Assembly: GCF_033568475.1 (NCBI RefSeq)
Contig: NC_133123.1
Span: 17,780,622 to 17,844,621 of the forward strand
DNA from: Henckelia pumila
Lineage: Eukaryota; Streptophyta; Magnoliopsida; Lamiales; Gesneriaceae
Reading direction: 5' to 3'
Length of the DNA: 64,000 nt
The notes under the pieces were generated by a model. It saw only the letters and a program-made list of their open reading frames with translations. It ran no database searches and was not told where the DNA came from. This document shows, in pieces, positions 1 to 11,860 of this stretch (within the stretch, counting starts at the first letter, position 1; the number at the start of each line of letters is the position of its first letter). The translations under genes were made by a program, and so were the position numbers.

Positions 1-429
1 GATACTCCCTTCCTTTCTGCGTCGCGAGTTTCATCAACTTTTATTCTTCCAGCTTCATCCTAAGGTGTCAGATCACCGTTTTCTGGCATTCTGAAGCTAG
101 TCGCAACATGCAAAGAGTAATATCAGCTCATGATCGGGGAGCCATTTCCTTGAACAAATCAAAGGAATAAATTTCAGAATACCATTATCAATTGCAACTT
201 GGATCAATATAGCAATTATATTATCAATTCAGTGAAATAACGTATCGAGCGGTATTTTCGAGAAAATTTTTCCAAAAACGGAAATTTTTGAGATTACTAT
301 ATGGGCAAAAAGTACAAGTCGAGGGTGTCGTGGGACAGTTCGCGGAATCGGATTTTGAATTTCTTATGTGAAGTTATAAACGTTTGAAATCTTTCCTAAA
401 ACGGAAAAAACGCGATTTCGGAGGCCTAA
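1..429 (-). other. Leader of the outermost retrotransposon, left part
   Basis: This stretch joins to 12037 after removal of the Athila-like element (TSD CCTAA at 425-429 and 12032-12036). On the minus strand it is untranslated leader running towards gag. An ATG at 146-144 opens a frame that stops after five codons (MAPRS), so either the gag start is broken or this is not the gag start. No other coding sense is visible. Confidence 0.45.
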
Positions 430-1838
430 TGACCGGTTATTTCGGTATGAATAAATTCTACTGGCAAGCGAACCAGGTCAAATTATAATAAAGTGAACAA
501 AAGTTCAGATGTCGAACCCACAGGAACTGTAAAAATATGATTACCAAAATCTATTTATTTCTACTTAATCTAGACTAATGAAAAAAAATGATTTCAGATT
601 TTAAACTAATGAATAAAATTGCAAATAAAATTAAATTAAATAAAAACGCAGCAAAAAACTTTGGATTACTTAATATTTGGGAAAAGTTCGATCAAGAACA
701 CACGTAGGTACCAGACAATTCATGCAACAAGTAATCGATCTAAGATATCAGACTTAATCTTAATTTACGGGAATTTTTCTAATTTATTCAAAGGTCTATT
801 TCTAGAACAATCAAACCTATTCAAATATTGATGAACTAATCTTTCGTAATTCTAATCAAATTTGAATGCATAAATCACCGTGAAAATTCAGTAGACACCT
901 AAACCGCATAATGAAACCGAATTCTATTTCTAGTCAGCTTTACACTATGTTGAAAATCAAAGTGATCGAATTCGAGACCTCCTCTGTCGACTTAGACTCG
1001 ATTAACAAGCAAACAAATAACTGGCCAAGAAATTTGTAAGACGAAGATAAATTTGATAATCAATAAAATCAATTAAGTCTGAAAATCTCAAATAAACAAA
1101 TAAAGTTTTTACATAAACTGTCTGGCCCAATCACGTGGCCTTGATCGAAGAAAAAAAACTACTCACTAACAAACATGATTCAATAAATCAAGTTTAAAAA
1201 CATAAAATAAAAATACTAGAATAGAAGAAATTCTGAAGAAATTCGCTCCACAGCCACCGTAATCTTTGCCCGTACTCCCAAAAAAATCAAAAGTCCTTGA
1301 AAAGAGTATAAAAATTCTATTTATATGGCCGCGCCAATTAGAGTCCTTTTCAAACTTAAAAAAAACTCGAAATTAGGTTATGCGGACACGCGCGCGCGCC
1401 TAGGAAGTCTCGTGCACGCGTAACGTAAACAAACAGTGCATCCTTGATTGTCTCGCGCGCGTGCGCGAGAGAGCTTGCACGCGCGTGGCTTCTCTGTAAC
1501 TCTCTGGACATCTCTTCGGCGCACGCGCGGGGCATGAGCTCGCGCGCGCGCGCATCTTCTTGCTTGCCTCTGAATTTCTCTTCTGCGCACGCGCGAGCAA
1601 GTGGCTCGCACGCGCGCGCATCTTATTGCTTGCCTCTGGATTTTCCTCCGGCGCACACGCGCACCTTGGATGAACATAATTCCCATTTTTTTTTGCTTAA
1701 TTTCATACAAAATTCAACCAGGTGAGTCTAATGCAAACACATAACAAAAGACACTAATAAAACTTACGAAATTAACCTAAATGCATGCAAACTAAAAAAA
1801 AAATGCTATAAAATAATTCATACTGAACACACTTATCA
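430..1838 (-). repeat. 3' LTR of A1
   Basis: The 1409-bp repeat begins TGACCGG and ends TTATCA on the plus strand. It matches 10600-12031 along its whole length with scattered substitutions. The largest length difference is loss of one GC-rich hairpin arm around 1660-1670. Confidence 0.9.
1385..1675 (-). repeat. GC hairpin array in A1 3' LTR
   Basis: There are five units at about 61-68 bp spacing. Each has an alternating C/G arm, a short A-rich loop and a second C/G arm (for example GCGCACGCGCGAGC paired with GGCTCGCACGCGCGC). The 5' LTR holds the same array. The long open frames here on both strands are a by-product of the CG repeats. Confidence 0.8.
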
Positions 1839-1876
1839 ACACCTCCAAACTTAAACCTTGCTCGCCCTCGAGCAAG
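1839..1876 (-). other. 3' polypurine tract and hairpin of A1
   Basis: The minus strand reads CTTGCTCGAGGGCGAGCAAG (8-bp stem), then TTTAAGTTTGGAGGTGT directly abutting the LTR at 1838. This is the expected site of plus-strand priming. A2 has the same arrangement at 34171-34209. Confidence 0.75.
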
Positions 1877-3320
1877 ATTAAACAACACACATACAAGAAT
1901 CAAGAACTACTATGGAGCAATGACCTCAGAAAAAAATTTTAAACAAAAATTCACATCCAATCCCATCAAACCTACTAACACGTAAATTTTATAAATAAAC
2001 TAGTTCACCGCATAAACTTATAATCTCTTCAACTCATGTTCCAAAGTACCTTCATCCAAATTCAATCCATACATTCCTAAATCATGAGGACTTCTTAAAG
2101 GTAAACAGGGGATCAAACAGATGAAATAAACACACTCATAATCAATTTAATACCAAGAAAAATAGTGCGTGCGTGTTTTGATCACAAATTCATATTTATC
2201 AACAGTGTCTATCAACGGTCCATATTCTAAATTCTCACAACTCTGCTCCACTAGTATATTGGGCAACTGTGACTCGGTCAAGAGGACTTAATAAGCTTGT
2301 AACGTTAGGCCTGGCTTATGGCTACAAATGAAGGACAACAGTTCAAAGCAAGGAGTAAATTATGACTACACCATTTTTATTCACCTCCTTTTTCTTGTTT
2401 CATTTTAAATCACCTCATTAAACCATTGATTCACATATTTTCCGATTTCTCTTTTCCACACATTCTATCAATTCTCTTCTTTTTTCTCTTTTTCACAACT
2501 ACACATTTTTTTTTTTCACACTACTCTACTCTTCAAATTCAAACACAGGAGGACATATCATTTACACATGCAATTTACTCCTTTTAAGGTGGGAATTAGT
2601 GTTTAAGCTAGTAGTTGGTAGTGAATGTAGGTCCGTGAAAAGATGACGAATGGGGTCTACCACACGTATTCACGCATGTCATTCGATTTCATTAAAGCTC
2701 AAATAAGGTACTATGGATAGAATGTATCAATGGGTAGCTTGAAAGGCTCAATCGATTCATAGAAAAATTGCCTAAATCATCCCTAATCACAGTTTTTGCC
2801 CGTATTGTGCCTCGAAGAGTGTTCGAACTAGTTCTAGACACGTTTCAATCCACCATCAACTCATACAAATTCAATCAGTGCAAAAACAACCAATCATCAA
2901 CAGTGAACGATGATTATTGACAAATTCAGAAAATGTACCTCACGTACTCATATATGTGTAGTCTTAAAAGGGCAACTAGAGATAATGAATTCAAAGAAAA
3001 TTAGGTCCAAGATTCACAACAACGCCTCAATCATCTCTATGTTTGCATTTTTCAAACTCAGATTCTAGCACAAGTCACCGAGTATATTAGAGATCATTCA
3101 TCTAATTGGTTTCACCAGTTCAAATTGGTCAGACAGGCAGACGATCATGGATTATAGTTTTCAAAACAGATCAAACAGTGTCATCTTTGGCCATGCTATC
3201 CAATTCTTTCTTGACTCAACACACTAGCAACAAAATGATATGCTATGTACGAAATAGATGCAACTAACGAAACAAAATGAATGCAAACAGAATGAACACA
3301 ACTCACGACAAAAAAAAAAT
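1877..3320 (-). other. Noncoding interval of A1 before the 3' LTR
   Basis: About 1.4 kb without a supported ORF. It is T-rich on the minus strand, with several TTGCAT words just after the central polypurine tract. I see no tandem repeat here comparable to that of A2. Confidence 0.5.
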
Positions 3321-3323
3321 TAG

Positions 3324-3361
3324 ACACCCCCCCAAACTTATCCAAATCATTGCCCTCAATG
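3324..3361 (-). promoter_or_regulatory. Central hairpin plus polypurine tract of A1
   Basis: On the minus strand the hairpin CATTG-AGGG-CAATG is followed by a purine run AGTTTGGGGGGGTG. A2 has the matching pair at 33018-33053. It lies about 1.5 kb before the true 3' polypurine tract. It could prime a second plus strand; that is inference. Confidence 0.55.
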
Positions 3362-3467
3362 CTTCAGAAATATAAAAACACAAAAAAAAAAACAAAGAAA
3401 CTACGAACAACGGTAATGCAAAACAGAACACAAAATGCAAAAACGTAAAAAGAGACTCCCTTGGTGA

Positions 3468-4607
3468 CTAGTCGTCGTCTTCCTCGTCGGGAATGGATGG
3501 ATCCTGTGGGGCGAGTTGAGCATACGGAGGTGGTATGGTGGACTGGAATGGGAATGGAGGTGGGTAATGCGGAGCCGCTCGAAAGCCCGAAGTATCAAGT
3601 CCCAATTGCGTCGCCATGCTGCGCATAATGTCTTCCACATTATGTAGATGAGTGGAAGTAGCCTGAAAATAACTCATGGCATAGTGATCAAAAGCCGAGC
3701 TCTCGATGGCCATGTCATGCGCGGTGCGGCGAGGAGGAGAGGCCTGAGGTGGTGGTCGACTGCTAGAAGAGCTCTCCACTTGAGGTTGACCGCTACAAAA
3801 TTCCAAATTGCGCTTCGCTTGCTTAGATGTAGCAAGCTTCTCGTTGACGGTCTTGAAAGGTGGGAGCCACTCCTCATCGAAACTAATCGGTACACCTGCC
3901 TGGCGACATAGGGCTGTGATGGTGTGGGAAAAATAGAGACCCACCGTCGAATTCATCATCGAATACTGAATGGAATCGTGGACAAGGGTGCCCACATCAA
4001 CCGGCCACCTCTTCGTGATAGCATAAACCAGTATAGCCCTATCGGCTTGCACGTCAACAGTATGGAGCACGGGTAGAAGTCGTCGGGCAATGAAAGCATA
4101 CCACAACGCCGGCTCAAGTTTCAGAAATCTCTCCGGAAAATGAGTGACCCGGAGAGGATCGTGCCAATGAACTCCCGTGTAACACAACTCTCTCAACATC
4201 AAAGAATAATCCGGATTAGCCTTAAAACTCCTAAATTTACTGTCATCCACAGCAGGAGTATCATAGAATCTATTCAATGTATCTGCATCATATGATACCA
4301 GTTTGCCTCTGACAAAAGCTTTCGAATCCTCTTGGGAAGGTGCATTAGCATAAAATTCCCGAACCACCGGAATAATGGTGGGTTCGGGCACTCGACAAAA
4401 CACAGACCATTTCCTCTTAATAATCCCCAAGGCAACAAATTCATTACAATCCATAGTAATCCCACGCTCAGCAATAGGATTTCGATTTAGTCGAGCATGT
4501 TCGTACCTTTCTTGGGCTTCCCAAAAGACGAACTTGTTGGAGAATTCAGCGGAGGACGAGGAGCTAGCGATGATAGGACCGGAAGAACGGAATCTCTTGG
4601 CTGGCAT
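3468..4607 (-). CDS. A1 extra ORF in the env position (plant retrotransposon protein)
   Basis: A single open frame of about 379 codons starts at MPAKRFRSS; an upstream in-frame ATG at 4736 is possible but is not matched in A2. It is homologous to the broken ORF of A2, sharing REFYANA, RGKL, WYAF-RRL-P-LH and DEEWLPP. The C-terminal part is Pro/Ser-rich and ends in an acidic run (DEEDDD). It occupies the position of the env-like ORF of Athila elements, but I see no signal peptide or membrane segment and no resemblance to a viral envelope. The family resembles proteins annotated as putative plant transposon proteins. Unlike gag-pol it is intact. Confidence 0.7.
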   Translation of the reverse strand: MPAKRFRSSGPIIASSSSSAEFSNKFVFWEAQERYEHARLNRNPIAERGITMDCNEFVALGIIKRKWSVFCRVPEPTIIPVVREFYANAPSQEDSKAFVRGKLVSYDADTLNRFYDTPAVDDSKFRSFKANPDYSLMLRELCYTGVHWHDPLRVTHFPERFLKLEPALWYAFIARRLLPVLHTVDVQADRAILVYAITKRWPVDVGTLVHDSIQYSMMNSTVGLYFSHTITALCRQAGVPISFDEEWLPPFKTVNEKLATSKQAKRNLEFCSGQPQVESSSSSRPPPQASPPRRTAHDMAIESSAFDHYAMSYFQATSTHLHNVEDIMRSMATQLGLDTSGFRAAPHYPPPFPFQSTIPPPYAQLAPQDPSIPDEEDDD

Positions 4608-4904
4608 GTTGGTGGTCGACCGGAACAGCGGCGGCAAGCGGTGGTGAACGGCGGTGATGCAAGGAGGAGTGAACAAATGGAGGATTCTGACAGAAATTGA
4701 CGGACCCAAATGAAAGTGCGATGATGTACTCCACAAATCTGCAATTTAAGAGCAAGAATATCAAGAATCAATGGAGAAATTGGAGGCGAAAGATTTGGGA
4801 ATTTAGGGTTTAGAGGGGAGAAGGAGAAAAGAAGGAGAAGAAAGTTTTTTTTTCCAACGAAATCTCTTGGCTGGCCCGTTTTTTTTTTTTTTTCCATCTG
4901 CGCC

Positions 4905-5075
4905 TCTCACGCGCGCGCGAGAAGGAAGCTCGCGCGCGCGCGGCTTTAATGCGGGCTCTGGATGCTTGACTTGCGCACGCGTGAGCTAGGGGCTCGCGCG
5001 CGCGCATTTTCCTTTTGCCTCACTGGAGAGTAAGCCTGCGCGCGCGCGAGGAGGGACCCTCGCGCGGGCGTAGTG
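4905..5075 (-). repeat. GC hairpin array in the leader of the A1 extra ORF
   Basis: There are three units (about 4910-4942, 4972-5006, 5036-5070) at 62-64 bp spacing. Each is a CG arm, a loop of about 8-10 nt (such as aaggaag) and a CG arm. They are the same kind as those in the A1 LTR and lie 300-470 bp upstream of the ORF start. Confidence 0.8.
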
Positions 5076-5170
5076 CATTCGAACAGACTAATTATCTGCA
5101 AAACAAAACCAAAAACCAAACGAACGAAAAACAAAGCCAAACTAAAAAAAAATAAAGCATAAAAATAAAT

Positions 5171-5202
5171 GCTGGGTTGCCTCCCAGCCAGCGCTAAATT
5201 TA
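5171..5202 (-). promoter_or_regulatory. Conserved post-integrase hairpin motif of A1
   Basis: The minus strand has AAATTTAGCGCTG followed by a small hairpin, CTGGG-AGGCAA-CCCAG. The same block, preceded by a similar CTATAGAC, is at 30953-30982 in A2, although flanking noncoding sequence has diverged. Function unknown. Confidence 0.6.
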
Positions 5203-5231
5203 AAGTCTATAGCCCGACTGTACCTCCCTTT

Positions 5232-6347
5232 TTAATTTAATGGGTCTTGCAAGTCGACAGTGGTCTGTGTGTTATCCACGATACCACCACGATAGACTTT
5301 TATTCTTTTCCCATTAACTTTGAATGCTCCTATGGCCGGACTAAAAATTTCTACCGTACCATACGGCATCACTTGCTTAATAGTATACGGTCCTGACCAT
5401 CTCGAACGAAGCTTTCCTGGCATGAGCTTCAAGCATGAGTTATATAATAAAACAGCCTGGCCTACCTCGAACTCACGTGAGACAATGCGCAGATCATGCC
5501 ACTTCTTTGTCTTTTCTTTGTAGATTATGGCATTTTCATAGGCCTCCAACCTAAGCTCTTCAAGTTCATTCAATTGTAGCAACCGTTCTTCACCTGTAGC
5601 CTGCACATCAAAATTCAGAAATTTAGTAGCCCATAGTGTTTTATGCTCAAGTTCAACAGGAAGATGACATGCTTTACCATATAACAACCTAAAGGGAGAA
5701 GTTCCTATAGGTGTTTTGAAAGCAGTTCGATAGGCCCATAACGCATCATCTAATTTATTCGACCACTCTTTCCTGTTTGCATTCATAGTTTTCTCCATAA
5801 TTCTTTTCAACTCCCTATTAGAAATTTCAACTTGCCCACTAGTCTGGGGATGATAAGGTGTTGCCATCTTGTGAGTGACCTCATACTTTGTCAAAAGCTT
5901 CTCAAATTGCTGGTTACAAAAGTGAGTTCCTCCATCACTGATTATGGCTCTAGGGGTTCTATATCTAGAAAATATGAATTTTTTCAAAAATTTTATAACT
6001 ACCCTAGAGTCATTCATCCTACAAGCCAGTGCTTCAACCCATTTAGACACATAATCGACCGCAACCAAAATATACTTGTTCCCTTCAGACACAGGAAACG
6101 GTCCCATGAAATCTATACCCCATACATCAAAAACTTCACACACAAGAATATTATTAAGGGGCATCTCGTGTTTCCTAGAAATATTACCCACTTTCTGACA
6201 AGCATCACATGCAAGTACATAGGTATACGTATCCTTAAACAATGAAGGCCAATAAAATCCCGACTGAAGTACTTTAGCGGCAGTACGACCCGCGCCGAAG
6301 TGACCTTCAGTCGGACCTGTGTGACAGTGTGAGAGTATAGGGCTTAC
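5232..6347 (-). pseudogene. A1 integrase
   Basis: Integrase inserts the DNA copy into the genome. The zinc-binding HHCC region straddles the upstream stop ([12 protein letters not shown], then CDACQ). The catalytic core shows D in GIDFMGPF, D in IISDGGTHF and E in [11 protein letters not shown]. The C-terminal part has the [11 protein letters not shown] segment shared by Athila-type integrases. The frame ends with a normal stop at 5232. Because a stop lies upstream, it is not translated as part of a full Pol. Confidence 0.88.
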
Positions 6348-8603
6348 CTACTCCGCTGGAATACACCTACGAATTATGCCATCTGCACATATCTTAAACA
6401 GAAAAGGGTCTTCCCACAAAAAATATTTCAACTTAGCGAAAAATTTCTTTTTCTGTTGATAAGTTAAGTGTGAGGGAAGAAACTTACTTGAGAGGTAATT
6501 TACTATGTCAGCATACCATGGTAGTTTCGTTACCTCAAACAACTGCTCATCTGGAAAATCATCATGAATTATTTGCGTTTCAGCTCCTTGATTTTCCAAG
6601 CGTGAAAGGTGGTCTGCAACTTGATTCTCCGCGCCTTTCCTGTCAACAATTTTTAAATCAAATTCTTGCAACAGTAAAACCCAACGAATTAACCTGGGTT
6701 TAGCATCCTTTTTGGTCATCAAATATTTCAATGCCGAGTGATCTGTGTGAACTATGACTTTGCTTCCTACTAAATAAGATCTGAACTTGTCCAAGGCAAA
6801 CACGACTGCGAGAAGCTCTTTTTCAGTTGTTGCGTAATTCAGTTGAGCGGCTGACAGGGTGATACTAGCGTAGTAAATCACATGAAGTACTTTGTCCCTC
6901 TTTTGTCCAAGCACGACTCCCAATGCAGTATCACTGGCGTCACACATCAATTCAAATGGCAGATTCCAATCAGGCGCTACTATCACTGGTGCAGTTGTTA
7001 ATTTCTGCTTTAAAATCTGAAAGGTCTGCAAGCACTCAACAGAAAAATTAAAAGGCACCTCTTTGATTAACAAATTGGTAAGGGGTTTAGTAATAGAAGA
7101 AAAATCCTTAATAAATCTCCGATAGAAACCCGCATGCCCAAGAAAACTTCGAATTCCTTTCAAATTCGTGGGAGGTGGAAGTTTTTCAATTACTTCAAGT
7201 TTTGCTCTGTCCACCTCCACACCTACCTCAGATACCTTATGTCCTAAAACAATGCCCTCTTTCACCATGAAATGACATTTTTCCCAATTCAGCACAAGAT
7301 TGCTCTCCTCACATCTCTGCAACACTTTTTTCAGATTTAATAAATATGCATCAAATGACGATCCAATCACAGAGAAATCATCCATAAACACTTCTATAAA
7401 CTTTTCAACCATATCATGAAAAATAGCCATCATACAACGCTGAAAAGTAGCAGGTGCATTACACAAACCAAACGGCATCCGTTTATATGCAAAAGTACCA
7501 TAAAGACAAGTAAAAGTGGTTTTGTGTTGGTCCTCAGGTGCTATAGAAATTTGAATATATCCGGAATAACCGTCCAAAAAACAATAAAATGCATGCCCTG
7601 CAAGTCGCTCAACCATCTGATCAATAAAGGGAAGGGGAAAGTGATCCTTACGGGTAGCATCATTCAATTTCCTATAATCAATGCAAATCCGCCACCCCGT
7701 AACAGTTCTCGTCGGAATTAATTCATCATTGGCATTTTTAATAACAGTTATCCCTCCCTTTTTAGGCACTACTTGAATTGGACTAACCCATTCACTATCA
7801 GATTTAGGGTAGATAATACCTGCATCAAGGAGTTTGATTACCTCCTTTTTCACTACCTCTTGCATTGCTGGGTTGAGTCGCCTCTGTGGTTGAGTCGATG
7901 TCTTGTGCTCTGCCTCCATCAAGATTTTGTTCATGCACATGGTTGGACTAATCCCCTTGATATCGGCCAAGCTCCATCCTATGGCTCTTATGTGTTCTCG
8001 AATCACTCGCAACAGCTTTTCCTCCTCGCAACCTGTCAAAGAAGATGAACAAATTATTGGCACTTTATCGTTCTTTAATAAATACAAATATTTTAAGTGA
8101 GAAGGAAGTGGTTTAAGTTCAAGAGTAGGGGGCTCTTCGGTGGATGGCTTCAGCGGTTTTGGAGTATGGTTGAGCTCCCCCATCTTGATATTGATGAGTC
8201 TGTCAAAGGGTAGACTCCAGTCCAAATACCGTGCTACTTCATGAACTTCCTCACTAACAAGCTCTTCATCAGTTGTACCTGTCAAGCATATTTCTAATGG
8301 ATCCACTGACAACTGTTCCTGCAGAGAACACTCAACCAAATCATCAGTAACATCAATTCTGAAACAATCAGAATTGTCTGCAGGATATCGAATGCCATGA
8401 AAAACATTAAAAATTACTTTCTCATCATTCATACGCAATATCAACTCTCCCTTATGCACATCAATCAATGCCTTTTCAGTGGCTAAAAACGGTCTACCCA
8501 AAATAAGAGGCATCTCACGATCCTCTTCCATATCAAGCACAATAAAATCCACTGGAAATATAAACTTATCAACTTTTACCAACACATCCTCTACAATCCC
8601 CCC
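6348..8603 (-). pseudogene. pol: A1 pol: protease end, reverse transcriptase, RNase H
   Basis: This frame carries the end of protease (PLILGRPFL), then reverse transcriptase with [25 protein letters not shown] and the catalytic FMDD near residue 400. RNase H follows with [10 protein letters not shown] and [10 protein letters not shown]. The enzyme would copy the element RNA into DNA in the particle. The order protease-RT-RNase H-integrase is that of Ty3/gypsy. A stop (TAG) at 6350-6348 separates it from integrase, which continues in the same frame. The frame is entered only after the frameshift at 8598-8603. Confidence 0.9.
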
Positions 8604-10470
8604 TTGGATATTTTATAGATCTATCAGCTAATTGTAAGGAGATAGTAGTTGGCTTAACTTCACCAATTTCTAGATTTTCAAAACATGAATAAGGCATAAG
8701 ATTAATACTTGCACCTAGATCACATAAAGCCTTATTAAAAAATGATTTTCCAATAGTGCATGGAATTGAAAAGCTACCGGGATCCTTAAGTTTCGGAGGG
8801 AGTTTATTTTGTAAAATGGCAGAACACTCCTCCGACAACTTCACAGTTTCAAAATCCACCAGTTTTCTTTTGTTAGACAAAATCTCTTTTAAAAATTTTG
8901 CATAACTAGGCATTTGAGCTAAAGCGTCTGCAAAGGGAATATTAATATGAAGATTTTTGAAAATCTTTAGGAATTTTGAAAATTGATTGTCCAATTGCAG
9001 TTGCTTTGCTCTCTGGGGGAAGGGAAGTTTACTCAAGTCAATATTTTCATTAATAACAGGGTGAGATGACTTACCTTTCTTGCCCATAGGCGTCGAGTCT
9101 GACGGCTTTGATGCTTCCTCCGGCTCTTTTTCCTTGACTAGCTCACTTGCTTCTTCATCCTCAGTATTGTTTGCTTCAGTATCTGCTTGCGATCTAGTTA
9201 CCGCCAGAATAGCATTGACATCCTTTGGATTCCTCTCAGTATTGCTAGGCAACGATCCTGCTGGCCTAGTTGATAGCTGTGTTGCTATCTGGCTCATCTG
9301 TGTCTCTAACTTCTGCAACATTGCCTCCTGATTCTGTAGACGGGTCTCAGTACCAGCTACATATTTCATCATAATTTCTTCAAAGGAGGGCTTCTTCTCT
9401 ACTGGCTTCGATGTATTAGCTGTAGGATCTGCAGCTTTCCAAGAGAAGTTTGGATGGTTCTTCCAGCCAGGATTGTAAGTGTTGCTGTAGGGATTGTACT
9501 GTTGTCTCCCTTGATTTCCCATAAAGTTCGTAGCATCAACTTCAAATACTTGCTGTTCGTCAGGCTGTTGGACTTGCACTTGATTGGCTGAAGATGTCTG
9601 CATAACCGTCATCTGATGAGTAAGTGCATCGATCTTGACATTAAGTGATGTTAGTGCATCGACTTCTAGAACTCCAGCTTTTCTTTCCTTTTTAGCATCT
9701 GACCATCCAATGTTGCTTTCAGCCATATTTCCAATGATTTCCCATGCCTCTGCTGGTGTCTTCCTGAATATACTTCCGTTAGCAGCGGCATCCAACATGG
9801 ATCGGACAGATTGATCAGCCCCATTGTAGAAAGTCTGAGTCTGCTGGCTCTGAGTGAGATTATGTTGAGGACACATCCTCAACATCTTTTTGAATCGAGT
9901 CCAAGCAGCATTTAAAGATTCAGCTTCCTTCTGCCTGAATGAGATGATATCTGAGAACAGTTTTTCCATCTTTGTGGGAGGAAAATATTTATTCAGAAAG
10001 GTCTGAACAAGTTGATCCCATGTAGTAATAGACCCAGCAGGCAGATCATCTAGCCATTCAGCAGCTTCTCCTTGTAGAGAGAATGGGAATAACCGCAGTC
10101 ATACTGCATCAGATGTTACCCCATTCACTTTGAACGTGTCGCAGATCGACAGAAAACGCTCCAGATGAGCGTAGGGGTCTTCTACAGATGAGCCCCCGAA
10201 TCTAGCTTGCAATTGAATCAGCTGAATAGTAGAGGGCTTCAGCTCGAAATTGTTCGCCTCAACAGCAGGGCGAACTATGCTATATCCATAACCTTCAGTT
10301 GGCGGACGGATGATATCCCATACAGTACGGTTTTCTGTCATCTCTACTTCAGATTCAGATTCTGACTCTAGTTCAGGATTGAAAGATTTCTTGGCTTTTC
10401 GGATCCTGCTAAGTGTGCGCTCGATCTCCAAATCAAGTGGTAGTAGTTTCCTTGATCGAGTTCTATGCAT
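8604..10470 (-). pseudogene. gag: A1 gag and start of protease, interrupted
   Basis: Gag forms the particle that packages the retrotransposon RNA. The likely start is MHRTRSRKLLP at 10470. The retrotransposon gag domain follows (segments such as FGGSSVEDPYAHLERFL and WTRFKKMLRMCPQHN). A TGA codon at 10101-10099 interrupts the frame, which resumes without a shift. The end of this region holds the aspartic protease motif CDLGASINLMP, with its catalytic Asp intact. A run of six C at 8598-8603 (plus strand) shifts the frame just after [10 protein letters not shown]; the next frame continues the protease sequence. The gag-pro polyprotein therefore cannot be read through. Confidence 0.85.
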
Positions 10471-10575
10471 GCACAACAGAAAGTACCTGAAAATCACCAA
10501 GATATTATAGTCAGAAATTCAGAAGATAAGTAATGTCTAATCTCAAGCGAAATAAAAATTCTGATATCAACACAG

Positions 10576-10593
10576 TCCCCGGCAACGGCGCCA
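10576..10593 (-). other. Primer binding site of A1 (tRNA-Asp)
   Basis: The minus strand reads TGGCGCCGTTGCCGGGGA, complementary to the 3' end of plant tRNA-Asp(GTC) including CCA. It sits 6 nt inside the 5' LTR. Confidence 0.9.
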
Positions 10594-10600
10594 AAAACTT

Positions 10601-10602
10601 GA
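10601..10602. other. Junction of A1 LTR and internal region
   Basis: The LTR terminus TGACCGG starts at 10600; the six bases 10594-10599 separate it from the PBS. It is recorded as a boundary because the homologous terminus at 430 abuts host sequence and the TSD. Confidence 0.6.
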
Positions 10603-11486
10603 CCGGTTATTTTGGTATGAATAAATTCTACTGGCAAGCGAACCAGGTCAAATTATAATAAAGTGGACAAAGGTCCAGATGTCGAACCCACAGGGACTGT
10701 AAAAATATGATTACCAAAATCTATTTATTTCTACTTAATCTAGACTAATGAAAAAAAATGATTTCAGATTTTAAACTAATGAATAAAATTGCAAATAAAA
10801 TTAAATTAAATAAAAACGCAGCAGAAAACTTTGGATTACTTAAAATTTGGGAAAAGTTCGATCAAGGACACACGTAGGTACCAGACAATTCATGCAACAA
10901 GTAATCGATCTAAGATATCAGACTTAATCTTAATTTACGGGAATTTTCCTAATTTATTCGAAGGTCTATTTCTAGAACAATCAAACCTATTCAAATATTG
11001 ATGAACTAATCTTTCGTAATTCTAATCAAATTTGAATGCATAAATCACCATGAAAATTCAGTAGACACCTAAACCGCATAATGAAACCGAATTCTATTTC
11101 TAGTCAGCTTTACACTATGTTGAAAATCAAAGTGATCGAATTCGAGACCTCCTCTGTCGACTTAGACTCGATTAACAAGCAAACAAATAACTGGCCAAGA
11201 AATTTGTAAGACAAAGATAAATTTGATAATCAATAAAATCAATTAAGTCTGAAAATCTCAAATAAACAAATCAAGTTTTTACATAAACTGTCTGGCCCAA
11301 TCACGTGGACTTGATCGAAGAAAAAAAACTACTCACTAACAAACATGATTCAATAAATCAAGTTTAAAAACATAAAATAAAAATACTATAATAGAAGAAA
11401 TTCTGAAGAAATTCGCTCCACAGCCGCCGTAAGCTTTGCCCGTACTCCCAAAAAAATCAAAAGTCCTTGAAAAGAGTATAAAAATT

Positions 11487-11495
11487 CTATTTATA
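11487..11495 (-). promoter_or_regulatory. TATA box in A1 5' LTR
   Basis: The minus strand reads TATAAATAG, close to the plant TATA consensus. The same site is at 1325-1317 in the 3' LTR. It lies about 65 bp downstream of the last GC hairpin. Use as a promoter is inferred. Confidence 0.55.
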
Positions 11496-11554
11496 TGGCC
11501 GCGCCAATTAGAGTCCTTTTCAAACTTAAAAAAAACTCGAAATTAGGTTATGCG

Positions 11555-11860
11555 GACACGCGCGCGCGCCTAGAAAGTCTCGCGCGCGCGTAACGTAAAC
11601 AAACAGTGCATCCTCGATTGTCTCGCGCGCGTGTGAGAGAGAGCTCGCGCGCGCGCGGCTTCTCTTTAACTCTCTGGACATCTCTTCGGCGCGCGCGCGG
11701 GGCATGAGCTCGCCCGCGCGCGCATCTTCTTGCTTGCCTCTGAATTTCTCTTCTGCGCACGTGCGAGCAAGTAGCTCGCGCGCGCGCGCATCTTCTTGCT
11801 TGCCTCTGGATTTTCCTCCGGCGCACATGCGAGAAAGGGTCTCGCATGCGCGCGCGCCTT
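11555..11860 (-). repeat. GC hairpin array in A1 5' LTR
   Basis: Five hairpin units begin near 11560, 11621, 11689, 11754 and 11820. The last, GCGAGA-aaggg-TCTCGC flanked by more CG pairs, has lost one arm in the 3' LTR. The array lies in U3 immediately upstream of the TATA box. Confidence 0.8.

Noticed and set aside
1378..1725. Long open frames on both strands rich in Arg/Ala
   Set aside because: They come from alternating CG hairpin repeats in the LTR; the same frames recur at 11526-11879 and 4810-5140 and have no protein-like composition.
10576..10593. tRNA-Asp-like sequence
   Set aside because: Only the 3' end is present; it is the primer binding site, not a tRNA gene.
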